Source of the DNA: a virus
IMG/VR virus record: IMGVR_UViG_3300020192_000086
Coordinates: 1-22,202 of that record
Direction: 5' to 3' (one strand)
Length of the DNA: 22,202 nucleotides
Shown here in pieces: positions 13,957 to 21,112 of the stretch; position 1 is the first letter of the stretch; every line of letters starts with the position of its first letter. A program made the position numbers and the translations under genes. The notes under the pieces are model-generated. The model searched no databases. It saw nothing but the letters and a program-made list of their open reading frames with translations, and was not told where the DNA came from.

Positions 13957-16525
13957 ACACCCAAACTGTGCCGTCGTAGTACGCTGGCGCTTGCAATGTT
14001 AAATCGTAAACGTACATACCTTCGATAGCCGTTAATGCGTTCTTCTCTGTGGTCGTCATCCGTGGTAAAACAAAGGCTTTAGTGGTCGATTTGATTTCCA
14101 GTGCCACGCTTGCGTTTGTTACTATGTCGTCACTGCCAGCGGCCCCACCAATTAACAGATTTCCCTGAAAGTAGTTATTCACACCAGGTGACTCGTAAAA
14201 GCCCCAGGTGTCTGTTCCAGGATTGCCGAAGGGTAAATCCATAGTATATCCGCGAAGTTTATTAATTGCCGTCACGCCGTTCGGGATCGCAATAGCTCTG
14301 CATAGATCCATAATATCTATTGTCCCACCCGTTGAGGTCGCATCTAGACTTAGGACAAACGTACCAGCCGCGCAACGATCAAGAGTTGATCCCGCCCCCA
14401 TAGTTGAGACTACCGGAGCGGCAAAGGAAGATATTCCTGTAAGTCCGGTAGAAACGGTTGCATTTGTACCAATGTTTAAAAGCATAGCGGTATTAACACC
14501 AAGGGTGTCTGCTCCAGCAATTGTTATGTTTGCGGCAACGGTTGGTTGAGTTACCAAATTATGAATAGTGGACGGCTGCCCACCACCGTTAACTACCGTA
14601 GCACTTGCGAATGAGTTAAGATTTCCGTTAAATGAAAACGCACCAGTTATTTCAACATCCCCGTCTAGGAAAGCAGCAAGAGTCCTACCGGCATCTTGAC
14701 CGCCTGAAAAGTTTGTCGGTCCAGCGGTAACCTGTGCGTTGCTTCCAACACCGGAAATTGTTGCCGTCGCACCTGCAGCGAAGCCCGGGTTAGCCTCAAG
14801 TGCAGCTTTAATTTGTGCGGCAGTTGAAACGCCGCTCTCGATTTGAACTTCGAATGCAAACCCTGCGACGGAAAAAACTTCAGATCCAGCGGTTGCCCCA
14901 GGGGTGTATTCAATAGTAAACGAATTGCTAAAAGTTCCGGGTTCATTAAAAGCTAAAGTTAAATCTTGAAATACAATACTTGCCTGTACACCCGCGAAAG
15001 GCGTCACGCCGTCCATTGTGACCTGCAATCCCGCCGCGTACCTTGCGGAAGTTATCGTCGGGTTTACGTTTACACCCTGGTAATAACCGTTAGCATTGAA
15101 AACCCCTAGATTGCCGCCGACATAAACGCCGATAAATCCCGCGTTGCCGGTGAAGGTATTAATGTCTGGGTTTATGTTTAAGCTCGTGTAGTTATTATTG
15201 TTCGCAATGGACTCAAGCGTCGGTGTAAAGTTAGCCGACGAGTAACCTTTAACTTCGCAAGCAAAATTTGCGTTGTCGAAAAATCCTTGAACGTATGCAT
15301 TTTGGTGAATGATCGCAGCGGCGTTTACGTTTGGCCCGAAACCGTAACCTAGAATCGGCCCGTTTATTGTCACGTTGGCGTTAACGGTGCCTTGGCCCGC
15401 AATATACGAAATGCCTTTGACTGAAATCGGATCAGTACCGTTTCCTATTCCTAAATCGTTTTGAATAAACGCGATTGAACCAATGTCGCCGCTCGCATTG
15501 TGAATGGCGTTGTTAATAGTAAACCGAACACCATTGCCGCTTGTTCCGATACCGAAACCCGTGTCGTCTGGATCAACCGTTATCTGTCGATATTCTAACG
15601 TGGCGGTGTCGTTTGGTGAGTTCTGCAACGGTTTAACATTAACCAGGATTAAATCTAAATCTATATTTTGACTAAGGTTGTTTGGCTCAATTATATGCGA
15701 ACGATCTGAACCAAAGTTATTGGGGTCAAAGTTGTACCCAGTGATACTAACAGGAAGCCCCGAGGAATTGTAACCTACGAAAGAGTTTGCGTTTCCAGTT
15801 AGTGAGTTTTGCTTAGCGTTAAGTGCTGCCTGTAAATCGGTCTGGTCAGAAAGCGTTCCAGTAAGATCGCCCCATTTAACAATGGCACCAGACTCTAATG
15901 GAAATCTTGATCTCGAAAGCTCAGAACCCTGAAATCTTATATCAATATTTGTGTTCGTGCCAGAACCAACGTCAGCCCTGATTCTAACTACCAATCGGTC
16001 GGTTAGGTTCATACCACGTACCGGCTCTGTAGTCGTGTATGCTTTTACAAGAGTAGAGCTATTAGTGACCTCTTCGCTTAGCAAAGAAGTACCGATAAGG
16101 GTCTCAACTGCGCCTGGAACAGTGCGTACATAAAATTCAGCGAACAACTTAATGGGCTTTGTGCCAGCGGTCCTCTGTGCGTAAACCGCAAAACTTAACG
16201 GCCCGGCTGGTAACTCGTCCGCGTCTGGAAATCCAAGAGCCGTACAAAACGCCGATAAGTAATCGCCATTGCTGATATTTACGAAGCTCTCGCTTGCGAC
16301 GCCTCCAGGAGATATTTCCCTAACCATATTAAGTAGTCCGGCACCTAAATCAGATGCCGTATTTGTAAAATAATAAGAACCGTTGCCGGGTATTAAATCT
16401 ACAAGCTCTTCTTTTAAATCTACTTGGTCAGAAAGTAAACCCGTGATTGAACCCCAACTAGCGCCAGAGCTACCTGCGCCAACAAGATCTAATTGTCCTG
16501 TAGTTGGGTTATATTTAAATGCCAT
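13955..16525 (-). CDS. Large fibre- or decoration-type virion protein
   Basis: Encodes 856 residues. ATG at 16525 in a TAATG overlap. It starts MAFKYNPTTGQLDLVG, a common opening for phage appendage proteins. Two copies of a short attachment repeat are visible: WGSITGLLSDQVDLKEEL (about 24-41) and WGDLTGTLSDQTDLQAAL (about 220-237). The centre is rich in Asn, Gly, Thr and short beta strands, compatible with a beta helix or beta prism. A known-looking insertion domain follows (FTIEYTPGATAGSEVFSV ... VSTAAQIKAALEANPGF). The end has a motif like VALEIKSTTKAFVLPRMTTT and YYDGTVWV. It lies between the capsid and connector genes, away from the tail fibres, so a head fibre, neck whisker or capsid decoration is plausible. 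The function is inferred only from repeats, composition and place. Confidence 0.6.
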   Translation of the reverse strand: MAFKYNPTTGQLDLVGAGSSGASWGSITGLLSDQVDLKEELVDLIPGNGSYYFTNTASDLGAGLLNMVREISPGGVASESFVNISNGDYLSAFCTALGFPDADELPAGPLSFAVYAQRTAGTKPIKLFAEFYVRTVPGAVETLIGTSLLSEEVTNSSTLVKAYTTTEPVRGMNLTDRLVVRIRADVGSGTNTNIDIRFQGSELSRSRFPLESGAIVKWGDLTGTLSDQTDLQAALNAKQNSLTGNANSFVGYNSSGLPVSITGYNFDPNNFGSDRSHIIEPNNLSQNIDLDLILVNVKPLQNSPNDTATLEYRQITVDPDDTGFGIGTSGNGVRFTINNAIHNASGDIGSIAFIQNDLGIGNGTDPISVKGISYIAGQGTVNANVTINGPILGYGFGPNVNAAAIIHQNAYVQGFFDNANFACEVKGYSSANFTPTLESIANNNNYTSLNINPDINTFTGNAGFIGVYVGGNLGVFNANGYYQGVNVNPTITSARYAAGLQVTMDGVTPFAGVQASIVFQDLTLAFNEPGTFSNSFTIEYTPGATAGSEVFSVAGFAFEVQIESGVSTAAQIKAALEANPGFAAGATATISGVGSNAQVTAGPTNFSGGQDAGRTLAAFLDGDVEITGAFSFNGNLNSFASATVVNGGGQPSTIHNLVTQPTVAANITIAGADTLGVNTAMLLNIGTNATVSTGLTGISSFAAPVVSTMGAGSTLDRCAAGTFVLSLDATSTGGTIDIMDLCRAIAIPNGVTAINKLRGYTMDLPFGNPGTDTWGFYESPGVNNYFQGNLLIGGAAGSDDIVTNASVALEIKSTTKAFVLPRMTTTEKNALTAIEGMYVYDLTLQAPAYYDGTVWV

Positions 16526-16812
16526 TATGTTGACCTAAAAACTGTAAGTAAATCAGATTTTGAGGAATTGGTATATGTAACGTCGATAACCGCAACTATT
16601 GTTCCGGCAGCTCCACCATCTCGATATGTGTATGATTCTTGGGTTGATGAGGGATACGTTGCACCAATATAATTAAAATCCACTCCCTGTAATAAACTTC
16701 CAAAAAAGCCGGGAGAGGCTCCTTCTAGTGTAACCGCAATCTTTTTTTCTTCAGACGTATCGCCATCCCGTATGGATTGCTGATAACCATCCTTAAGATT
16801 AGTTCTGGCCAC
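16525..16812 (-). CDS. Small conserved-looking structural protein (unknown)
   Basis: Encodes 95 residues from a GTG at 16812, with GAGAG five bases upstream; the start lies 14 bases inside the previous gene. The N-terminus is polar (MARTNLKDGYQQSIRDGDTS). The second half has beta-strand character, YTYRDGGAAGTIVAVIDVTY followed by SKSDLLTVFRS, which I associate with small phage proteins next to capsid genes. It may be a minor head or neck component. No catalytic or membrane feature is present. Its TAA shares a base with the start of the large appendage gene, suggesting the two are translated together. Confidence 0.5.
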   Translation of the reverse strand: MARTNLKDGYQQSIRDGDTSEEKKIAVTLEGASPGFFGSLLQGVDFNYIGATYPSSTQESYTYRDGGAAGTIVAVIDVTYTNSSKSDLLTVFRST

Positions 16813-17011
16813 TGTTTCTCTCTTCTATAAGACGCTCAGATTCTCTTATCTCAAACCATACATACCACTTTTTGTTGGCAAATACTGGGTTCAAATAATG
16901 AAACCTTTTACTAAATCTTCTATTGTTTGCGATCATTAACATGTGGAGTTCCATAGGGCTATTAGCCACTAGGAAGAATAACGGTTGGTTTTGATCGTCT
17001 AATGTAGCCAC
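16799..17011 (-). CDS. Small unknown protein downstream of the capsid terminator
   Basis: Encodes 70 residues, starting at a GTG (17011) with GGAG five bases upstream, which decides the start. The sequence runs MATLDDQNQPLFFLVANSPM, then a basic stretch (NNRRFSKRFHYLNP), an aromatic cluster (KKWYVWFEI) and an acidic/basic end (RESERLIEER). It is compact, mixed alpha/beta, with no membrane segment. It is the first gene after the hairpin at 17031-17058, so it is reached only by read-through or by a promoter I do not see. The family is not recognised. Confidence 0.5.
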   Translation of the reverse strand: MATLDDQNQPLFFLVANSPMELHMLMIANNRRFSKRFHYLNPVFANKKWYVWFEIRESERLIEERNSGQN

Positions 17012-17025
17012 GTTATCTCCATTTG

Positions 17026-17058
17026 AAAAGAACCCAGGTTCCCGAAGGAACCCAGATT
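17026..17058 (-). terminator. Rho-independent terminator or attenuator after the capsid gene
   Basis: On the minus strand the 12 bases at 17058-17047 pair with 17042-17031 around a TTCG loop (17046-17043). The inner six pairs (GGTTCC/GGAACC) are perfect; the outer six include three G-U wobbles. The stem is followed by CTTTT. UUCG loops closed by C-G are exceptionally stable. It is the only sizeable intergenic space in the window and comes 11 bases after the capsid stop. The short T-tract suggests incomplete termination. Confidence 0.7.
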
Positions 17059-17068
17059 AAATTAACTA

Positions 17069-17947
17069 TTATGCACCTAGCATGTAGATGTTCATTTTGC
17101 CGTCATTTAGAACAGCATCACCCATGCCCATAGAGAAAGAGTAGTCTGTAGCTTGTAGACGAACATCAGCTCGTTGGCTTTCAAACTTAACTTCTTTCTG
17201 TACTGCAACAGCTACGCTATTTTTGTGATAAGCAAGAGCTTCGTTAGCAGCTAGACCGTTGTGAACTAATACGCGGAAACCGTAGATTTCTCCGATTTCA
17301 CCACGGATTAGGGCATCCCTTGATCCATATTTATCCGCATTACGGAAATTATCTAGATCAATAAGGGCCTTCTCTTGCTCAGGTGGAACTACCAACCATC
17401 GGTCTTGTTGCGGAACATTAGATCTGTTCAACAATTGACGTGATGTTGATATTGCTTCCAACGTGATAGCTGCGCCTACACCGGCAGTTGTACCGCCACC
17501 TAGACCACGCAAATGATCGGGAGCTGCGGCAGAAGCTTGCTTAAGACGGATAATAATTTGGTCATCAATATAGATGCCCATTTTAGAACCGGCTGATTTT
17601 GCAAGTTCGGCTTCAAGACTTAGCATAGTTTGTGTAGACACTCTGTCTGCAACTCTGTATGGTAAGTTAACCCATTTATTAAGCGCGATTGAATCTACGC
17701 CGAATACTGGAGATTGAAACTCAGTCTCGGTTAAACCGTCTGGGTTTTGTGTTGTGGGGCCAGAAAATGAAGATGTGAACTTAGGTACATCTACGCTTTT
17801 GACACCTTTAGTGGCTTGTGCTGAAAGGTCCATTACGGTTGGACGCAGGAAACTATTTCTATCTAGTTCGTCTTGCACAATGCTCAAGATGAGTTCCATC
17901 TCGGTAGCGGCTGTTGCAAACGCACTAGTTACTGGTTGATTGGCCAT
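17069..17947 (-). CDS. Major capsid protein
   Basis: Encodes 292 residues. ATG at 17947 with AGGAG six bases upstream, two bases after the scaffold stop. The protein begins MANQPVTSAFATAATEMELI; it then has LDRNSFLRPTVMDLS and SVDVPKFTSSF, the N-terminal strand region. Residues about 80-110 (SPVFGVDSIALNKWVNLPYRVADR) resemble the E-loop/backbone area. The centre has helices (SLEAELAKSAGSKMGIYIDD) and WLVVPPEQEKALIDLDNF. Near the end EIGEIYGFRVLVHNGL and a final YSFSMGMGDAV match HK97-fold coat proteins of the P22/SPP1-like kind. There is no long N-terminal delta domain, consistent with the separate scaffold gene immediately upstream. It forms the icosahedral head. Confidence 0.9.
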   Translation of the reverse strand: MANQPVTSAFATAATEMELILSIVQDELDRNSFLRPTVMDLSAQATKGVKSVDVPKFTSSFSGPTTQNPDGLTETEFQSPVFGVDSIALNKWVNLPYRVADRVSTQTMLSLEAELAKSAGSKMGIYIDDQIIIRLKQASAAAPDHLRGLGGGTTAGVGAAITLEAISTSRQLLNRSNVPQQDRWLVVPPEQEKALIDLDNFRNADKYGSRDALIRGEIGEIYGFRVLVHNGLAANEALAYHKNSVAVAVQKEVKFESQRADVRLQATDYSFSMGMGDAVLNDGKMNIYMLGA

Positions 17948-17949
17948 AT

Positions 17950-18567
17950 TTAACTCCTATTTTGTTTTAATTTTTCTAATAGAGCAATTTTTTCCGCAGT
18001 AGTAAGGTCGTTGACCCCTTTAGGCGGTTGCCCAGGTTGGACTCCTTTAGCTGGATTAGCTCCGGTAATATTGACAGATGAATCTTTAGCTATCAATCCG
18101 GGATGATCTTGACGAAAAGTATTTGCGACTGTTTGTACGCTTTCAGAGTTAAGCGTCCCATCTTCTTTAAATTCGATTTTCTCGATTCTGGCGAAGGATA
18201 GGTATTCGTCTTTTACTTTACCACCTAGTTCATCTTTCAACGCAGAAAGCTTAACGGATCTAAGATATAAATCTTTTTCCCGACCTCTTTCTTCGATGAC
18301 TCTTTCTTTCTCAGCTTTTTCGCGTTCGTACAGCGTTTGATACTCTTGCTTAGCTTTAAGCTCGTTTTCTTCGCTTGACTTGATGCGTTCCGCTAATTCA
18401 TTAGCTTTGGCTTCTGCGTCGCGAGCACGTTGCTTATACTTATGCATATCCGAGGATACTTCCTTATACGCCGTTACTGATACGAATTTCTTTTCAGCCG
18501 ACACACCGTCCGGTTGAATTGGATCTTCTTGTTCCTTACTAGGATCTTGTTTATCATTTACACTCAC
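17950..18567 (-). CDS. Scaffolding protein
   Basis: Encodes 205 residues from a GTG at 18567. An upstream ATG (18621) in the same frame overlaps the previous gene and would add 18 residues, but the AGGAG six bases before this GTG clearly marks it as the start. The N-terminus is acidic and disordered (VNDKQDPSKEQEDPIQPDG). Residues about 30-105 form a long charged coiled coil (AEAKANELAERIKSSEEN, EREKAEKERVIEERGR). After a short folded part (LSALKDELGGKVKDEYLSFA) and a Pro/Gly linker, it ends in a helix (TTAEKIALLEKLKQNRS), where scaffolds usually bind capsid protein. Position directly before the coat gene fits. No serine protease motif is seen, so it is a scaffold rather than a protease-scaffold fusion. 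Confidence 0.85.
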   Translation of the reverse strand: MSVNDKQDPSKEQEDPIQPDGVSAEKKFVSVTAYKEVSSDMHKYKQRARDAEAKANELAERIKSSEENELKAKQEYQTLYEREKAEKERVIEERGREKDLYLRSVKLSALKDELGGKVKDEYLSFARIEKIEFKEDGTLNSESVQTVANTFRQDHPGLIAKDSSVNITGANPAKGVQPGQPPKGVNDLTTAEKIALLEKLKQNRS

Positions 18568-18573
18568 TTTATT

Positions 18574-18578
18574 CTCCT
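18574..18578 (-). promoter_or_regulatory. Ribosome binding site of the scaffold gene
   Basis: AGGAG on the minus strand, six bases before the GTG at 18567, in the 22-base gap after the stop of the preceding gene. It selects the GTG over the in-frame ATG at 18621, which lies inside the previous gene without a comparable signal. Confidence 0.75.
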
Positions 18579-18589
18579 GGGTTACTACC

Positions 18590-19066
18590 CTATAAATCTG
18601 TAAATCGAATCCTTTTAACAATCCGATCTATTTGGTCTGTAATTGCTTTAAAAACCGCTTTAAATTCTGGTTTTGATAACTTCATAAAACTATAATCTGG
18701 GTTAATTTTAATTAAATCATCAACTTTAGCCTGTTGCGACTTGTCTAGAGTAATCTCTAAATGTCCGGGTTGCGAGATGGCTTTGATGCTATTCAACGCT
18801 TTCCCTGTCCTGTTTATTCCGGACTTCTTTGGGGTCGCGAGTGGGCCAGTAAGTCTGCCCTGTTTCTGTAAATCTTTACGAATTTTAACTGTTGATTCTT
18901 TTAGTGGCGGCAACTTGTGAGAGTCACCTAAGTTTTCTCTAACTCCGTTACCAAGTCTAGTTCTTTTGGGTATTCGTTCAACTGCAATTTGCCCAGCTTT
19001 TTCGAGTATTATTTTAGACTTAAGCAGTTCTTCAATTAGTTTTGGTAAATCTGATAACTTACTCAT
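18590..19066 (-). CDS. HK97 gp10-like neck / tail completion protein
   Basis: Encodes 158 residues from an ATG at 19066, with GAGGA eight bases upstream; a TTG one codon earlier is possible but weaker. After an N-terminal helix (LPKLIEELLKSKIILEKAG) it shows IPKRTRLGNGV, KLPPLKESTVKIRKDL, then GPLATPKKSGINRTGKALNS. Basic RTR-G segments followed by a 'TGxxLxSI' motif are typical of phage neck proteins that complete the head or tail. The final part is helical and basic (KPEFKAVFKAITDQIDRIVKR). It overlaps the start of the previous gene's end by eight bases. Lying between portal and scaffold is unusual for this family. Confidence 0.6.
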   Translation of the reverse strand: MSKLSDLPKLIEELLKSKIILEKAGQIAVERIPKRTRLGNGVRENLGDSHKLPPLKESTVKIRKDLQKQGRLTGPLATPKKSGINRTGKALNSIKAISQPGHLEITLDKSQQAKVDDLIKINPDYSFMKLSKPEFKAVFKAITDQIDRIVKRIRFTDL

Positions 19067-19547
19067 CAAATATGTCCTCTAAAAACTGTCTGGCAATACT
19101 TTGCGATATTCTACCCGCCTTGATTTCTTCTGGAGTTAATCTATTAAATTGTCGCAATAATACATTCTTTTCAGAGTCGCTAAGTCCAAGGAAATCGTAA
19201 CCCTTTTCCCGCATCCACTGTGCCTTTTCTGCGTTCTGTGCATCATCAATGCCGATGATTATCCGTCCAGCCAGGCTTATATCTAAAACCTCAATACTTG
19301 AAAGCATGTCCCCAGTAAGTGTTAGGTTTATTGGGTTTGGGATTTTACCACCGAGCTTGAAATCTATATGATTCTGGTATGCTTCGGTATACTTGGACGA
19401 TCCGTTCTTATTTTTAAATCGCTTGTTATCAACTCCGCGTCCCTTTTTGGTTCTAGCGATAACGTAATTGACAATCGAGTTGCCTATCGTTTCCCGCTCA
19501 TCCGCGTCAAAGGCTGGATCGACAAATACAGTAAACGAGAGTATCAT
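19059..19547 (-). CDS. Virion morphogenesis / neck-like protein
   Basis: Encodes 162 residues. The ATG (19547) abuts the portal stop (TAAATG) and is preceded by a GGGAAAG ribosome binding signal. It contains IVNYVIARTKKGRGVDNKRF, KYTEAYQNHIDFKLGG, then INLTLTGDMLSSIEV, IIIGIDDAQNAEKAQWMREK and GLSDSEKNVLLRQF. The combination 'L-TGdML-si' followed by an IG-hydrophobic strand and an 'N-A-K-A-x-G' segment is typical of phage virion morphogenesis or tail completion proteins as I know them. It shares the TG-x-(M/A)-L-x-SI element with the next gene, so the two may be distant paralogues. It probably acts at the head-tail interface. Confidence 0.6.
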   Translation of the reverse strand: MILSFTVFVDPAFDADERETIGNSIVNYVIARTKKGRGVDNKRFKNKNGSSKYTEAYQNHIDFKLGGKIPNPINLTLTGDMLSSIEVLDISLAGRIIIGIDDAQNAEKAQWMREKGYDFLGLSDSEKNVLLRQFNRLTPEEIKAGRISQSIARQFLEDIFDE

Positions 19548-21104
19548 TTACTTTCCCTTTTGCGATGCTTCTAGCCGTTTAACTGGGTCTTGTTCGTTAC
19601 CTTTGGTGTTTCCTTCTTGAAACGTACCACCGGCCTTGCGCTCAGCTTGCATCAATGGGCTACTCATCATAGCGTCCATGGCCTCTTCATTTTCTTCATT
19701 AAGCTCTTCCAACCAGTCGTCTACGTTTTCATCGGAAAAGTCTGGATACAAAATCTTAATAGACTGTTTCTTGGATATAAGCTGTTGGTCGCGTAACAAT
19801 TGAATCTCTTCAATCTTCTGCTTAAAGGTCTTTAGCGGCTTCATCTCCGCAAAAATAATTCTAAATTCAAAATCTGTAGAGAACTTACGAACTTCTTTAG
19901 TAAGGATTCCCGCGTCAGACCAGATTGACTCCATAATAGAAATAAGGTTCCACAGGTGGGTCTCTACGTTAGAAAAGAACTCTACTTGGCGCTTACGCTC
20001 TGCGGTGGTATCGCCTTCATCCAACGCCTTAGAAACTCCGCTAGACTCTGCGCCTGGGGTTACCGACGCTGCGGCATTTGTCTTAATACCAATAGACGAA
20101 AAATACAAGTCAAGTTCGGTGTTAATCATTGATAGTATGTTTGGGATATCGACTGTCGGCTGGATGACTCCCATTTCTGGATCACCGTTTTCTTCAGTTC
20201 GTTCACCAAGATCAACAATGGCATCCGGGTTAAGCTCTTGATTCGATATATCCGCATTCTTAGTCCAAATAATAGAGTGGGACATAAATTGTGCGGCGTA
20301 GTTCAAATCAGTGAATAGCTTAGGAATAAGTATAGCCATATCCAAACCCTCTTTATTAGGGTAAGGAATTAGTTCTGTTTTAGAGCGATTACCATACTTA
20401 AACGGTATTACTGCAAACGGGTTAGTAGAGTTGTTTACTCCAACGGCTTTCATTTTATCTTCACGGACAGTTCCCGTGGTATCTATAATTATAAATTCAT
20501 TGTCGCTATAAAGGGCCAAAGTCGTTACTAAACGAATATCGTCTTTATTGGTTACCTTATTGCCTCGATCATCGTACGCCTGTGTTGCAAAATTAATCAG
20601 CTCACTACCAAGTAATTTAATCATTACCGTCATGTTTAACTGGTTAACTGGATCATCCGAGTATGGTAGAAATTGATGGCCGCCAAGGACCCGAAGCTTT
20701 TGTATGCCGTCTTGAATAAAGGGCTCAATTGCAAACATCCCGTGGACATTATAAAACTCATTTGCCACGCGCATGATGTTATTCATATCAGAGTGTTTAG
20801 CAATATTCTGCATAATCTCTACATCTGTTTTATTGTCGGCAAGTCTAACTGGGTTTTCTACATAAACCTTAGACAGCTTGTCTACGGCCTTTTTAATAAT
20901 ATTGATTGACGGGATACGCTGAATCGCACGACTATAAGCCGCATGTGATATAATCTCACAACGCAGACTCTTTTCAACTTCTTCACGAAGCTGTCCCTGC
21001 CAAATGTCGTATAGACGTTTGTTTGTTTCCAGAATACCAATATGTTCATTGTAATGAGAAAGAATATCTGTGATCATTTCTCGTAATGGTTTTTGTGTTG
21101 CCAC
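19548..21104 (-). CDS. Portal protein
   Basis: Encodes 518 residues from a GTG at 21104, with AGGA four bases upstream; the terminase stop is eight bases before. The N-terminal part includes RRLYDIWQGQL-like spacing (NKRLYDIWQGQLREEVEKSL) and INIIKKAVDKLSKVYVENPV, the usual opening of SPP1-type portals. The middle has the wing (LRVLGGHQFLPYSDDP) and stem strands. The helical crown region contains TNAAASVTPGAESSGVSKAL and AERKRQVEFFSNVETHLWNL. The C-terminus is acidic, then low-complexity. Size and position directly after the large terminase are normal. It forms the dodecameric ring through which DNA enters and leaves the head. Confidence 0.88.
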   Translation of the reverse strand: MATQKPLREMITDILSHYNEHIGILETNKRLYDIWQGQLREEVEKSLRCEIISHAAYSRAIQRIPSINIIKKAVDKLSKVYVENPVRLADNKTDVEIMQNIAKHSDMNNIMRVANEFYNVHGMFAIEPFIQDGIQKLRVLGGHQFLPYSDDPVNQLNMTVMIKLLGSELINFATQAYDDRGNKVTNKDDIRLVTTLALYSDNEFIIIDTTGTVREDKMKAVGVNNSTNPFAVIPFKYGNRSKTELIPYPNKEGLDMAILIPKLFTDLNYAAQFMSHSIIWTKNADISNQELNPDAIVDLGERTEENGDPEMGVIQPTVDIPNILSMINTELDLYFSSIGIKTNAAASVTPGAESSGVSKALDEGDTTAERKRQVEFFSNVETHLWNLISIMESIWSDAGILTKEVRKFSTDFEFRIIFAEMKPLKTFKQKIEEIQLLRDQQLISKKQSIKILYPDFSDENVDDWLEELNEENEEAMDAMMSSPLMQAERKAGGTFQEGNTKGNEQDPVKRLEASQKGK

Positions 21105-21112
21105 GTATTCCT

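Noticed and set aside
14665-14946. 93-codon minus-strand frame inside the large fibre-like gene
   Set aside because: It lies in another frame of a well-supported gene, with a composition (Leu/Arg/Gln/Pro) typical of out-of-frame translation of the Ala/Gly/Thr-rich coding sequence.
651-16525. Hub and head-side fibre-like proteins both being 856 residues long
   Set aside because: Their sequences show no resemblance in start, repeats or end, so equal length is a coincidence.
13955-16525. Possible diversity-generating retroelement variable region at a fibre C-terminus
   Set aside because: No reverse transcriptase, no second near-identical template copy and no C-type lectin signature was seen in the window.
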